Counted from the first letter of the stretch, positions 23,783 through 35,650 are shown. The stretch: 64,000 bases of DNA from Acanthosoma haemorrhoidale (GCA_930367205.1 OV884009.1:98663189-98727188), one strand, 5' to 3'. Made by a program: numbers and translations. Notes: generated from the letters alone by a model not told the origin.

Positions 23783-23903
23783 GCGGTCTGCACCGAGACC
23801 TCTTGATGGTTTACAATAACCTTTTGCGTCCTCCACTGACCTAGTCCAATGCTATACGTACGATCGTCAACGCCCCACACTCCATAACAGAAGCAAATAA
23901 GTC
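23783..23903 (-). CDS. candidate internal host exon
   Basis: On the minus strand a pyrimidine-rich stretch (TTTATTTTTGATTTCTAT) leads to an AG at 23904-23905. The exon then stays open for 121 bases and ends CAGACCGC followed by a strong donor GTGAGT. The encoded peptide includes YGVWGVDDRTYSIGLGQWRT and ends QEVSVQTA. Its composition is that of a soluble, folded protein and no repeat copy is seen in the window. I do not recognise the family. The acceptor is the weakest part of the evidence. Confidence 0.4.
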
Positions 23904-24510
23904 CTTTCACCGATAGAAATCAAAAATAAATATTGAAAAAAAGGAAGCAAAACTATTCTTAAAAAACAGGCCCTTATTAACCCCATAATATTTTCTAAGA
24001 AATACTGAACTTAAATGACCCCTGACTGTTGAGTGCTTTGGCATAATGTTTGATAAAGGCTTAACCTTTACACCTTACATCACCTTTGTTGGTGAAAAAG
24101 ACAAAGCTGTCATTTCATTGGTGTTTCTATTCCTTTGGAAAACATTTAAATTGGAGGTGAAATATAAAGAAATAGTTTATTGGTGTATTAACTTATGCCT
24201 CACCATCCTGGAATATGGCCTGTACTAGTAATATCTTTTAACTTTCTTGTGGTTAACATGGCCTTAAAATAACTGCAGAGAATGCTGAATTAATTTATAA
24301 TAATAACAAACTCGCCTAGGTGACTGCCTCCCGGCAACATGATCCACCCACTGATGAACATTAATTTAGTAAAATGGGTTGTGGACAATATATCTGTTAG
24401 GAAGGAGATGGAGATAGTAAACCACTAATAATTATTCATTTAGTAGAGAGTTCTAATACATACAAATGGGAGATTGTAGTTTTACTTATCAAGTCTTTGT
24501 TTCATTTCAG

Positions 24511-24591
24511 AGACAACCGGGTGAATATATCTATCGACCTCATGTAACAAGATTTCTAATAACAAAAGAAACTTTTGGACTTGAAGAGTAA
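24511..24591 (+). CDS. candidate terminal host exon
   Basis: An acceptor CTTTGTTTCATTTCAG ends at 24510 with a good pyrimidine tract. In phase 0, twenty-six codons follow (RQPGEYIYRPHVTRFLITKE, then TFGLEE) and a TAA at 24589-24591. An AATAAA lies downstream at 24831-24836. The peptide is charged and protein-like and occurs once. It would be the C-terminus of a gene whose other exons are not identified here. Confidence 0.4.
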   Translation, partial: RQPGEYIYRPHVTRFLITKETFGLEE

Positions 24592-25335
24592 ATGCTAGTT
24601 TCTGATGGTGTACAGGTTGTGAGCTGTATTCTATGTACGAGGTTTGCTTACCCACAATGTTATTTTTACTGTCGCTTTAGACAATTTGTGGTCGAGGGCC
24701 CCCTTACTGGGGAGCATTGGTCCGTCCTGATATTCCTTAGTGTCCTGCGGGCTTGCATAGCTTCGCCCTAATTGTTATGAGATTTGCGTCAAATTATCCT
24801 ACGTAGATCTTAGTGCAGTTTATGTAAGATAATAAATTCATGGATTACATAGGCACTTATTTTTCATAATCCGTACGTGTGTGGGGTTATATTACTGAGT
24901 CTGGAAGTTATTGTTTTTACATCAGTGTCACAGGTCGAATTACACTGTCAGTTTTTATAAATATAAATTGTAAAATTAACTTTTTATTACGGTATCAATG
25001 CTTTATATTTTTTTCCAAAACCAAAAACTGTTGTTCATTTTGTTCGTGTATCAGCTACCGCAATTCGCTTACAAGACCTAAAGAAATTAAAAATTTTCCT
25101 TAAGCCTCATTCAACCACTTGTCAAATAATTATTGTAAATTAACTAATAAATTGCAAATAATAGTGACCAAATCATTTTTTTAAAACAATAATCGTATAG
25201 CTAAATAATGCTTTATTTGATCCAAAAAACTTTTTAGAACCAAAATGTTCGCTGAAAGATAAATTGTAAATAGTTTATTGTTTCTTTCAAATGAAGGTTA
25301 CGCTGTACCCTTGCACAATAAACACCGGTCAAAGG
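24592..25335. other. no gene recognised
   Basis: Possible 3' UTR of the preceding exon up to about 24850, then AT-rich sequence. Confidence 0.3.
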
Positions 25336-25920
25336 TATGATATTTTAGAAAATAAAATTTTCCTAACCAGAAATATAAATTGCTTATTTAATAGAAACCG
25401 ACACGATTTTAACAGTCTCTGAAGGGGGAGGGGAGCTATTTTAGACCACTTAATTTTTTTATCTTTAACAACTTTATGATGATAAAATTACAATGTGCCT
25501 CATTGGACAATAAGTAATTGTGATAAATGATCTCATTCATACCATATTCACAATTTTCATTCACTCAGCTACAGTATTTGCTGTTCCAGCTGTTTGGGTG
25601 AAATTTCCTGAGGGACGAGTACGGACCTATAGATAAGAGGTTGAGGATTGAGCTCAAGTCGACTGGTTAGTAGAGTTTCTATTGGCTTTAATGTAAATAT
25701 GGTATGAATGAGATCATTTATCACAATTACTTATTGCCCATTGAGGCAGGTTGTAATTTCATCATAGTGAAGCTGTTAAAGATAAAAAAAAAAAATTAAG
25801 TGGTCTAAAATAGCTCCCCTCCCTCTTCAAAAACTATTAAAATTGTGTCGGTTTCTATTAAATAAGCAATTTATGGTATTTTAGAAAATAAAGTTTTCCT
25901 AACGAGAAATATAAATTGCT
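25336..25920. repeat. palindrome with two outward-facing Jockey 3' tails, flanked by 49-bp direct repeats
   Basis: Arms at about 25376-25554 and 25690-25873 are inverted copies. Each contains GCTTATTTAATAGAAACCGA (or its complement), a block around TAGACCACTTAA, and about 70 bases of the Jockey 3' tail (CAATTACTTATTG...). A unique loop of about 135 bases lies between. Direct repeats of 49 bases (25336-25384 and 25872-25920; both contain TATTTTAGAAAATAAA) flank the structure and overlap the arm ends by a few bases. The arrangement suggests a single Jockey tail insertion that was later duplicated in inverted orientation. Confidence 0.85.
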
Positions 25921-27972
25921 GCTTACTCAAGTTGTACATTGTTGCCGGTGTGAAGCTCCAATGTGTCCAATGTTTACTTGTGTGCTTTATGTCAATCAGA
26001 CCATTGTTGGGATTAAGCGTTTGGGCCTAGAACTACAGCGAGGGACTCTATAAAATCTGTTGCATTTTAAAGTAGGTAGCGGGCTAGTTGGCTTTGGCTG
26101 TGTGCCAGTCGACGGGCCCGCATCACTCAGCCAACAGAACACTCTTGTCTTTATATTTAGCTTTTATTTATCTGCCGATATTTCAGGTTCTGTTTCCCTC
26201 AAACGCAGCCCAACAATTCATAGCTTTATTTCGCAAGAGGCCGCCGTAGATAAATATTGCGCCTTCGGCGCTAAATTACTTTTTTATTAGTAAAAATTAG
26301 TTTACTAGGTAAGTAAGGTAGTTTAGTAAAGCGAAATACTTGGTTGGTTATTTGCCTAGCGCCAATTTTGTAATCTTCCATGACTTCTGCCACTGATTTA
26401 ATTCAGCTAAAAATTGTTCACATCGATTATTAAAAAAATAAATTTTAACAAATACAATTCACGACAAAGGTTGGAATAAGAAAGTGACGCGGGCATGAAG
26501 CCCCGTCGGGATGGCGTAAGCCTAGTAGATGCGTAATTAATAATAGATAAAAGCATGTTAAACAGTTTTAATTTGATAATAATATATAATTTTCATCGCA
26601 CACAAAGTTTTATGTTTTTTGGTTGATTTTTATTTGTTGTAGCACTTATATATAATAATAATAGGCTGTACATGCCACAACTCTTCAACGAATCTGTTAT
26701 GAATCCGGTGGAGTGGTTGGTTTATTAATTGGCCCATATGAACATATGACATATGACCCATATAACTAATGTCATAAAAGTTTTCAAATTATAACTCGCT
26801 TTTTTTGAATGATCAAATACAAACGTGAATCCCGTGATTTAAATATTTGTTGTTCGGTCTACGCAACCCAACTTTTTAACGGAAAGAGCTCTGGTTACGT
26901 TTTTAAAGGAAATTAAACTGATATTTCTTCAAAGCTCACATACCAGATGTTGCAGTTTATTAGATATTCTAATCTAGAGTTTCAGTTCATCTCTTACAAA
27001 CATCTCGACAGCTATAACCGTTAAAAATATTCGGAATTTTATTATTTTTACGATTATAAGTCACAATGAAAAACGTTAGAATAACAGAAATTGGAATGAT
27101 ACTAAATTTGGGCAATTCAGCTTATAAAAGATAAACGCATAGCTGTTCTGCTCTCTGAAAGGAATAGAAGCTTTATAAGGTGATTTATTGTTAAACAACG
27201 TTAATTGTTAATTAATTACAATTTAATTTGAAGCACCATTAAAGTTTCCTTCAGCTTTACAGAGAATTTGATAGGTACTCGTTAAACCCTGTCAGAAACA
27301 TGTGGAGAAGATGGACTTGGCACTCCCGGTATTTCTCGTCCAGAATCTCCTAATGTTATCTAGAATATGAAATCCTAATTGCCTGAATTTCCTCGTCTCT
27401 TTCAACATTAATTCCCTCAAGAACTGTGTCTTTTGTCGTTTTTTCGTTGAGCTTTAATGGTATTTAAAGCATGATCGCTTTTACTTCATGCCGGGAATAA
27501 TTAACGAATTTTGCAAAAATATTAGTTGCCGATTATTATTATGTTTATTATTCATAAAAATTAAAGTTAGTAGGGATATGTAGGAATAATAAGGAAACAA
27601 ACCATGTCCGGGCAATGCCAATCTTTGAAGATTCTTTTGAAAAACAAATACCTGTACGTGATTTTTACTGCTTCTCACTTAACCGTATTTTGTTTTTTCA
27701 AATTGCTATATTTAGAGTTACCGTCGTTATCATAATGTCATTAATAATAATATCTAAAATGTGCACTTTAGTGGATTAAAATTACACAAGTCATTTATAT
27801 CGTTTTAGTATCCGTAACGAAATTGAGTGATCCATCAAACTTGACTTGATTTTTTTTTTTAATTTTTCCGTGTGTTAGTTTCCCATTTGACGACGTTATA
27901 TGTTTTAAATCTTAAACCGACTTAGCTGTAGGAGTAAAGGTAAATTTCGAAACGAGCGCTCTCTGATTGCAG
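25921..27972. other. no gene recognised
   Basis: A TATTTCAG followed by an open frame occurs at about 26180-26290, but the peptide is not distinctive. Otherwise AT-rich. Confidence 0.3.
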
Positions 27973-28058
27973 GAGCTGTAACCCGGTACTACCTCTCGAC
28001 GACACCGAGCGCTCCCTAGCACAAAGTTGGGAGGAAATGGAGCAAAGTAAGGCCGAAC
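27973..28058 (+). CDS. candidate internal host exon
   Basis: CGCTCTCTGATTGCAG (to 27972) is followed by 86 bases ending GCCGAAC and a donor GTAAGA. Only one frame is open across it, giving SCNPVLPLDDTERSLAQSWE and then EMEQSKAE. The peptide is acidic, helix-prone and typical of a cytoplasmic or coiled-coil protein. The exon is GC-richer than its flanks and occurs once. Both splice sites fit, which makes this one of the best host exon candidates in the window. The gene is not identified. Confidence 0.48.
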
Positions 28059-28584
28059 GTAAGAAAAATCTGTGATTATACTATGTGGCTAAATACAAAG
28101 TATATAACTAAGGTGAATATATCAGTGAGAAACCACATTGTAAAATATTCACGTACATCGCATCATTCATTTATATGTTTTCATGTTCATCTAGCACAAC
28201 ATATGTAATCCCCCTTTTTGATTGTTAATTCAATGATATGATAATAATTTATTTGTTGGCCCCTTCCACAATACCTTCCTTAACCATCAGGGTTTTAATA
28301 ACTTCAGTGCTATGACGTCAGGAATCTTAACAGAAAGGAGAGCGACTTATTTCAGATGGATAAGTAAGCAAAGTTTCAAGTTGATTGAGCGTCTTGAAGT
28401 GGGCGTTTACGATCGATTGGAACATCCGAATGTTGCTGACAGATTGGCCTAAATAAAATTATATGAAAATAAGGTCTATTTCGTAATATTTTCTGTCGGT
28501 TAGATCGTCCCTGGGACTCACGTGTTGGCAGATCACCCGCATGAGAGGTAATCTGACCACGCGTGCGAAACAGAACACTCTCTG
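28059..28584. other. no gene recognised
   Basis: AT-rich; would be intron if the preceding exon is real. Confidence 0.3.
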
Positions 28585-28739
28585 TCTTCTCCCCCCCCCC
28601 TCACTCTCTCTCTGTCTCCCCCCCCCCCCCCACAAACTCTCTCTTTGTCTTCTCTCCCCTCTCTCTCTCTTTGTCTTCTCTCCCCCCCCCTCTCTCTCCC
28701 TCCCTCCACCCCCTGGATCTCTCTCTCTCTCTCTCTCTT
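28585..28739 (+). repeat. polypyrimidine C/T-rich tract
   Basis: About 155 bases almost entirely C and T on the plus strand, with C runs and (CT)n runs and partly repeated blocks such as CTCTCTTTGTCTTCTCTCC. Open frames rich in Ser, Leu and Pro across it are compositional artefacts. Confidence 0.9.
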
Positions 28740-31700
28740 AGCCGAGACTTAATACGGCCGTTTTATCTGTGGATCTTCCCTATGATGGCGAAGTCCTTCA
28801 AGCCACTTAAGAAGGCTGCCGTCATATTGTAAGCCAAACCCGGCCAACTCCTTCCGTAGTAACCCAATAACTTTTCTTTTGAAGGATCAACTTATAATGT
28901 TCACATCACTTACAGGATCAAAAAAAGGAATCTCATAACCTGGCCACTTCTTCTACCTTTATTTTCTCCCCCCCTGCTCTGTATACTTTCTGTTTCGTAT
29001 CAAAGAGGCGAGCGTAGGTTTACACAAAATTGGAATTGAATTTATGTGATGGAGGTTTTATTTTAATAACGGTTTTTCGGTTTTCTCTTCAGTTATTGAT
29101 GTTACATGGGTCTTCGATCCAGCCTTGTTTTATATATTTACAAAGCGAAGAAATGAATTGAGTAAATCTATGTAATAACTTCAAGTCTCGCCGGTTATAT
29201 CTAGTTATAAGATTTTATTTTTACTGTCCAAAAGGTATCGAGTTGTATTTATGAATATTGATGAAATAAATGACGTAGGGAGTGAAAGGTCAGTGTGGAC
29301 TGCACGATTTCTTAAACAAAACAATTGATTGTGAAAAAATTATTCGGCTTAAGTCTCAACCTATGTTAAATATCCATTTTCTATTCGTGCCCCAAAATAT
29401 TTTTTTATTTTTAATTCAAAATTTATTTGTGTGTGTAGTTAGCTCTAATCATTTGAACTGTTTTTAATAAGTTTAAGCTTTCAATTTTAATTGTTTATTT
29501 CTAGTCGGAAAGTAAGTACTATTTGACCTAGACTACTAGAAACCATTGATTCGGCCTTGAAGTGCAAAGCGCCTGCCTGGTCTCGCTACTACGCTTGTGT
29601 CTTATAACGGAGGACGGAGGGTAGTGGCGCTAATATTTTCGGAACAGGTAGTGATAGCTACACTGTACTACCTGTCAACCCAACATTTGTGCTCCTAGAT
29701 AATTCCTGGTCTCTACTAGTCGTGCTTATTCTATATTTAATAACAACCAGGAGAATCTTAGTCATTGAAAAATATAAAGCCGAATAAATTTTTAAAAGAA
29801 ATGGCAAGGCAACTGATCCTTGTATCTAGTTATTGTCCTATTGCAGCTGCCTGTGTGGGTTTTTAATTGACAAAGGTACTTGTAGAAGTAAGTGAAAAAT
29901 CTTCCACCAAACTTTTGTTGTACATGCAATAACATTTACCACACAAGGTACAAGGAACTATTTACGAAATCGTGTGGAAAACGTGTAACAATAATAATGA
30001 TATTTTTCAAAGATTTCGACCACAGAAACAAAGCCTAACTTAAGCGACAAACTTACTATCAGAAAAATAACTCGAAATTTGGCGGGGAGCCGCCATTGCG
30101 AACATTTTGAAAAAAGTCCGACAGCAGTAAATTTAAGAAATCTCATTGAAGATAGTTGTTAAGAAGAATCTGAACCTCCTTTCGAATTGAAATTCGTCCA
30201 CATGTAGTTTTCCATCTCTTGATCTCTGGCCTCTAATCTCTTTTTGTAGTGAGTACTTTTTGGTCGCTAAAAAAAAAGCAATTGAAATGAAATAACAATT
30301 AGTTTTCCAGTCGGTCAAAATGGCCTTTGTAGGGTACAAAACAGTTTTAATTCATGTACTTTTTGTAACAACTTAGTTTGTTGGTTTTTTCTTTTACAAA
30401 AGCTTTTAATAGGCCCATGAAGCCTTGTAAAATTTCATATAAGTTGTAACTTGAATTGTGTACGCGCTAAGAACAGGCATGTGTAATGACGACTAACATA
30501 ATGGTTTCCGTTATTGAAAAAAAAATATCAAAGAATCCCTAAAAATGTAAATTAAGTAATAATGAGTTTTCCATCGTTGAAGCTCTGATGATCCTTCAAG
30601 CGTCTATTTACGTGTGGTACATTCGGACCCTACCTAATTAAGTTCGTGATGTCTGTTATTTACCTTGATTTAATTGATCCAAACTCATTCGATATATATA
30701 AATTAATGGAATTGATACAGTATTAATGATAATCGAAATAGTGTTTGGTAGAGATTAGACAAAGAACTGTTTATACAATTGGATACTTCTAATTCGTTGT
30801 ATTAGGCTATAAACTAATTACACAAAACCAACGTATAATTGTTGTGAGGATTTCACACAACGCTATTTTGTTTGACTATGTTACTCTTGTTAATTGATGT
30901 AAACATTGTAAGATAAATAAAAGGTTACAGACGTAAAATACAAAGTGCTTTTTGGAAAGAAAAATCGCCATGGTGCGGTTCATGAAATTATAAAGAATAA
31001 ATGTTTGATGAATATACCTCTGATCTTATTGGGCCATTGGGGTCCTTAGGCACTGTGGTCCGTATAGGGTATAGGGCTGGTCAGTGAGTCTCCCCGTCGC
31101 CATCGCGGGATTTTACATATTTGTATAAATAAAAAGAAACTTGGATATTGACGTCACTCGTATACAAATGTACAGAGACTATAAGGATGTTGTGCGTTTC
31201 TGTATAGTTTCCTTGAAGAAAAGACGAAATAGCCTGAGGGCATTGGCTGTAATGTTATACAGAGCTCATCTTCCAAACTTAATCCCATCGAGATGCTTTC
31301 ATCAGATGAGATCGATTGGTTAAGTTTTTCTACTCCCCACCCCTCCAACCATACTCCAACTGAACATTTACAATTATTAGTGCAATTCAGTATTTGTTGA
31401 GCCCGAAGGGAGAGGCTCTACTTTCAAACAAGTACGAGGTAATCTGTGCACTGATCTCCAATCGGTATTAAATTGTAAGGTATATTTAAAAACTCACCCC
31501 GGTACATATGTTTTGCTTGATATGTAATAATCAGCTAATTAAGATTCGGTAATGCTAAAAGACAATCACAAAAATGTTGGAAACCGACAGTATGTGTTGA
31601 TGTCATTTGTGGAGAATGGTTTTTATCTCTCGAAATAAAAACGGAGTTTTTCAGAAAACAAATAAATATTGTTTTGGGGCACTAATATAGAGTAATTTTT

Positions 31701-31882
31701 ACACACAACTTAATAAGAAACTCACACGCAGTCCCTCTATCAAATTATCTGTCGATATTGTTTCTTCACTGTAATTTATAAACAGTTGAAAAACAATCCA
31801 TTTTGTTCATGATTAACATGAAAAATATCAATCGGTAGAGAAAATGAAAATATTAAAATAATGAAAAACGGAAATTGGGTCT

Positions 31883-31883
<1 letters not shown>
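28740..31883. other. no gene recognised over about 3.1 kb
   Basis: AT-rich, intron-like or intergenic sequence. Short ORFs at 29282-29467 (+), 29958-30339 (-) and 31141-31348 (both strands) show no domain, no clear splice context and no repeat partner. Confidence 0.35.

Positions 31884-31922
<39 letters not shown>
31884..31922 (+). repeat. T homopolymer of 39 bases
   Basis: A pure T run on +. It may be the poly(A) tail of a minus-strand retro-insertion, but no recognisable element is attached. Confidence 0.9.
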
Positions 31923-32336
31923 CACGATAGGTTTTATAATTTTAAATATTTATGTTTTGATTTACATGCTATGAATGTCTGTAAGCAAAAAAAAAAAGCC
32001 TCTTTAAATATATGACAAACCTTTTTTGGAAGTAGATTGGTAGATTGTGATTGTGCTCTTTCTAATTGTTCTTAAACACATCGTTTGTCGTTAAACACTC
32101 GGCTGTGTACATTTTTTCGAGGGATGTATATATAATACGTTTGAAGAGGGTAGATATTTGACTATTTGGAGTCCTGCACATATTACATGAAATACTTTGT
32201 TTCGTATTTTTACAATTTTCTTTCAAATCGTGTAAAAGTGGGATAAAATGTTATGTATCACGTGGCCAACACGTCACACGTAATATATGTTTTTTATTAT
32301 TATATTGTCATTTATTATATTTTTGTTTCTTTTCAG

Positions 32337-32402
32337 GTTGGCTGTGTTTTATTTCATTTTGGAAGCGGACTTGTTATGTTTTTGAGCCAGATCATTTATA
32401 AG
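32337..32402 (+). CDS. candidate internal exon of a DRAM/TMEM150-like membrane protein
   Basis: TTTTTGTTTCTTTTCAG ends at 32336 and the exon of 66 bases is followed by a donor GTGAGC. Phase 0 gives VGCVLFHFGSGLVMFLSQII followed by YK, one hydrophobic membrane segment. The spacing His-x7-Phe-x5-Tyr with small residues after the His matches the conserved transmembrane helix of the DRAM/TMEM150 (FRAG1-related) family, six-pass proteins of lysosomal or plasma membranes. That assignment rests on one short exon and is tentative. The frame continues open past the donor, so a run-on reading is possible. Confidence 0.4.
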
Positions 32403-33309
32403 GTGAGCAACATTCACTGTAAAGTGATATTTGAACCATTTACAATAACATTAATTTTTTTAGCTTTAGTTACTAAAATTCATCAAACTGTCACTGACAT
32501 CAAATCTACAACTTTCATTTTACCCGTGTTTTTTCAGTTGCATGTTGTTTTGCTAAGGGTAGGCCCTGATAACGCTAAAAATAAAGGGATGTATACAATA
32601 AAATGATCAAGGGTCTTTAATCATTTAATTAGTACTTAAAAAGTTAACATTGCTCTAATATATTGAGAAGAGTATCTAATTAAATATCTTGACGACCTGA
32701 TTAATAATGTGTGTTGGAACTTTAGTGTGATATAATTCCAAAAATGTAATAACACTGTCATTAAAATCGTGTTGACAACCTTAACTCAAATGCTAATTTA
32801 TGTAGAGACACGTCATTTTGAGTGGTAGACCCCGAAATCTGGAATTAAGGTGCGGAAGACCCCAAAGTAAGTCTTTTGGGGGAGCCCGTATCGCCCATCA
32901 TTGTGGCATGTCATGCATCTAAGACTAAAAGACCAGTCATTTAGATTAAGTAACTGTATTTGATAAATTCTTGCATATGAGAATGTTTGATGGGTTAATG
33001 GCGAATGTTTGATCGGGTCTCGTGTCTAATTATCTAATCCGTAGTAAAATCTGATAATATATTTAGCACGCTGGGTGAAGCGTCGGACGCAGAAGTCCGG
33101 TCCGTCCGTTGGGGCTTCTACCACCGAGGGGCATGTTACCACCGTCTTCGTAGGTGAGTATGGTACCTCCGTTCTGGACAATGATGTTACCCAGTGACCC
33201 TGTCACGAGAATGGGTTCTTAGAGGGTCTGGCGTGCCACTAGCCCACGAAAATGGCCGTGCCAGCGTTTTTGTTATTAACGTTTGTATTTGGTTCGTGTT
33301 ACAGTTATT
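32403..33309. other. no gene; GC-rich patch and a short tandem repeat
   Basis: A GC-rich stretch at about 33065-33260 has no recognised frame. From about 33272 a ~32-base unit (GTTATT(A/G)ACGTTTGTATTTGG...) begins; its next copies lie beyond the Jockey insertion at 35245-35300, so the element split a small tandem repeat. Confidence 0.5.
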
Positions 33310-35238
33310 TTTTTTATTTCAACAATTTATTAAGATAAAATTACAATCTGCCTTTTTATTAGGCAATAAGTAATTGAGATAAATGTTATCATTCATACAA
33401 TATTTACAAACAGCCCAGAGTCCCCCCAAGTCCACATTGTTGTCAACCCCCTCGCGTGTGAAGGAGGAAGCGGAGTCTTAGAAAGTCCCCCACGCTCCTA
33501 CGTCAGCCGCGTCACTGGATAAGAGCCAGCGGAGGCTGACCTAGTGCGCGAGAGCCACAGACGCTCAGGACATGATTAGAGAAACTGGCCATTGGCATGA
33601 CTCCCACTAACACTTAATTATAGCAGGTCACGAGGCCACTGCCGTTTTAATCTCTGAGGAGGATTATAGGGATGAGTGGTGCAGTGCAATGACTGTGCTA
33701 GGGAATTAGGCTGGTGATAGGTTACTATGGAATTTTATGAACTTGGAAGGGAAGAGTTCAAGAATAAAGGGTATATTCAGATCATTGTGAAGGGTTTTGT
33801 TGCTGACGTAATAGGAGGCATTTACTATTGTTCTCAGGACTTTTGATTGAAAGGATTGGATAGGACTTTTTTGCTGTCCCCCATAGCTCTACTCCGTATG
33901 TACAGATTGGCTTAAGTATAACTTTGTAAATAAGTAGTTTATTTTCTATTGAGAGATGGGATGTCCTTCGACTTGTAGACTTACTGCTGGACAGTAGTCT
34001 GTACAGTTGTCCAAAGCGTCTGTTTAGTTCTTGTCTTTTTAACCTCATGTGTGGGTTCCATGTCAGTCTTTTGTTAAGATGGAAGCCTAAATACCTTACT
34101 GTCTCAGACACAGGGAGAGGAATTAAAAAATTAGCGGACATGACTTGCGGCCGAAGGTGAAGGTTGAAGGTTATGTGGGAGCATTTTGCTTCATTGACCT
34201 TGATTCGCCATTGGTTGCACCAATACTCGATCTCATCAAGGTGTTTTTGAAGGTGTTGGGATGCCATATCAGGGTCTGAATGGGTTGATCTCTTTTGATC
34301 TGGGGTGTCATCTGCAAATGTTGCCAAGAAGGTATTGGTGGTGGAGGGGACATCAGCGGTGTATAGATTATAGAGGATGGGATCCAGGACGCTGCCCTGT
34401 GGAACTCCTGCTTTTATCGGATAGTAGTTAGAATGTTTTAAACCACAGCGGACTTGGAAGAAGCGGATTGAAAGGTAGGACTGTAGGATTAGGAATAGGG
34501 TCTGTGGTAAATTTCCTCTGAGCTTATAAAGCGAACCTGCGTGCCAAACCCTGTCAAAAGCTTGAGGTATATCAAGAAAGAAAGCAGTGCAATACTGTTT
34601 GGATTCAAGGGCTGAGGAAATGTGATCAACAACGCAAAGGCCTTGTTGAGTAGTGGAATGTTGTTGACGGAAGCCAAACTGGTGAGTAGGATAAAGGTTT
34701 TTGGATTCAATAATTGGAAGTAGACGTTTTAATAGGAGTTTTTCAAATATTTTTGAAAGTATAGGGAGTAGGCTAATTGGACAGTAAGATGAGGCGTCAT
34801 TGGGTGGTTTGCCGGGTTTTGCGAATAGGACTATAATGGAATGTTTCCAGAGGAAAGGAAAGTGCGTCGTTCGGATAATGCAGTTATAAATTTAGGTTAG
34901 GAAGATTATGGCTTTAGGAGGAAGAAGTTGGAGGATTCGAGGAGTAAGGAGATCATATCCTGGAGATTTTCGGTAAGATATTTGACCTCAGAGGGGTTAA
35001 CGACTTTTGGTGGTAGAGGGATAGGTTAAGTGAGGAAATCTTCAACAGTTGAGCGATGAGTATTGTTTTGAGGAGTAAGGTGAGGAGGGAAAGTACGGGA
35101 AAGATGCAGTGTGAATCCTTCCGCCCTCTCGCCATCCGAAGCAGCCCAGGACCCATCATCACGACGGAGTGGGTGTGAAACAGGATGATATTTTAGGATT
35201 TTCTTAGTTAGACTCCACTAGGAGTTGTCCCTGGTAGA
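33310..35238 (-). mobile_element. Jockey-type non-LTR retrotransposon, copy B, with 12-bp target duplication
   Basis: The insert is flanked by identical GTTACAGTTATT at 33298-33309 and 35239-35250. On - it runs from the end of the endonuclease region through a nearly full reverse transcriptase to a 3' UTR of about 390 bases ending CAATTACTTATTGCC...AATAAATTG plus a short A-rich tail. It is 5' truncated, as is usual for LINE insertions. It shares 3' UTR and coding sequence with copies A (14868), C (37640) and D (23180). Confidence 0.93.
33706..35212 (-). pseudogene. Jockey ORF2 (reverse transcriptase), lightly damaged
   Basis: Blocks in order on -: KSPGYDLLTPRILQLLPPKA; a stop at LT*IYNC; SIIVLFAKPGKPPNDASSY; SKIFEKLLLKRLLP; HQFGFRQQHSTTQ; FFLDIPQAFDRVWHAG, which holds the first catalytic Asp region; KAGVPQGSVLDPILYNLYTA; and FADD at 34307-34318, the catalytic aspartate pair. 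The thumb region follows (NEAKCSHITFN, RYLGFHLNKRLTWNPHM). Damage includes a 16-base deletion near 34985, one nonsense codon, and a frameshift near 33850, after which the frame continues to the true stop at 33706. Relatively few lesions suggest a fairly recent insertion. Confidence 0.92.
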
Positions 35239-35564
35239 GTTACAGTTATTGACGTTTATATTTGGTCCGTGTTACGGTTATTGGCGTTGGTGTGCGACAA
35301 AACTCTATTACAATACCATTCTATACCCAAATGGAACTTTGTATAAGACCTCGACGATTCTAAAAACAAAATAATCCCCCTAAAAATAAGGACCATTAAT
35401 CAAATTATTAATAATTCAATAGTAAATATATTTCTTAAAATTGAGTATGGTATAAAATTAAAAATGTTGACGTCCTGAGTAATAATAGTGATTTTGGTGG
35501 GCTGTAATTAAACCGTCATAGAATGATTATCAATAATTATTAGCCAATGGCAAAGTATACTAGC

Positions 35565-35650
35565 AGGATCAGTGATTTGAACTTGGGACCTCCTTAAATT
35601 CTACCAAACTAGTCCTAGTAGTAAAGCGTCTTCCAATAGGGACTTCCGAA
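35565..35650 (-). repeat. possible tRNA-like SINE fragment
   Basis: On - the sequence CCCAAGTTCAAATCACTG resembles a box B; a box A upstream is poorly preserved. Confidence 0.25.

Noticed and set aside
28541..28832. Two overlapping Ser/Leu/Pro-rich ORFs
   Set aside because: They lie on a polypyrimidine C/T tract; the composition explains the open frames.
31884..31922. A poly(A) tail of a retrogene on -
   Set aside because: No target duplication or gene-like sequence adjoins the 39-base T run.
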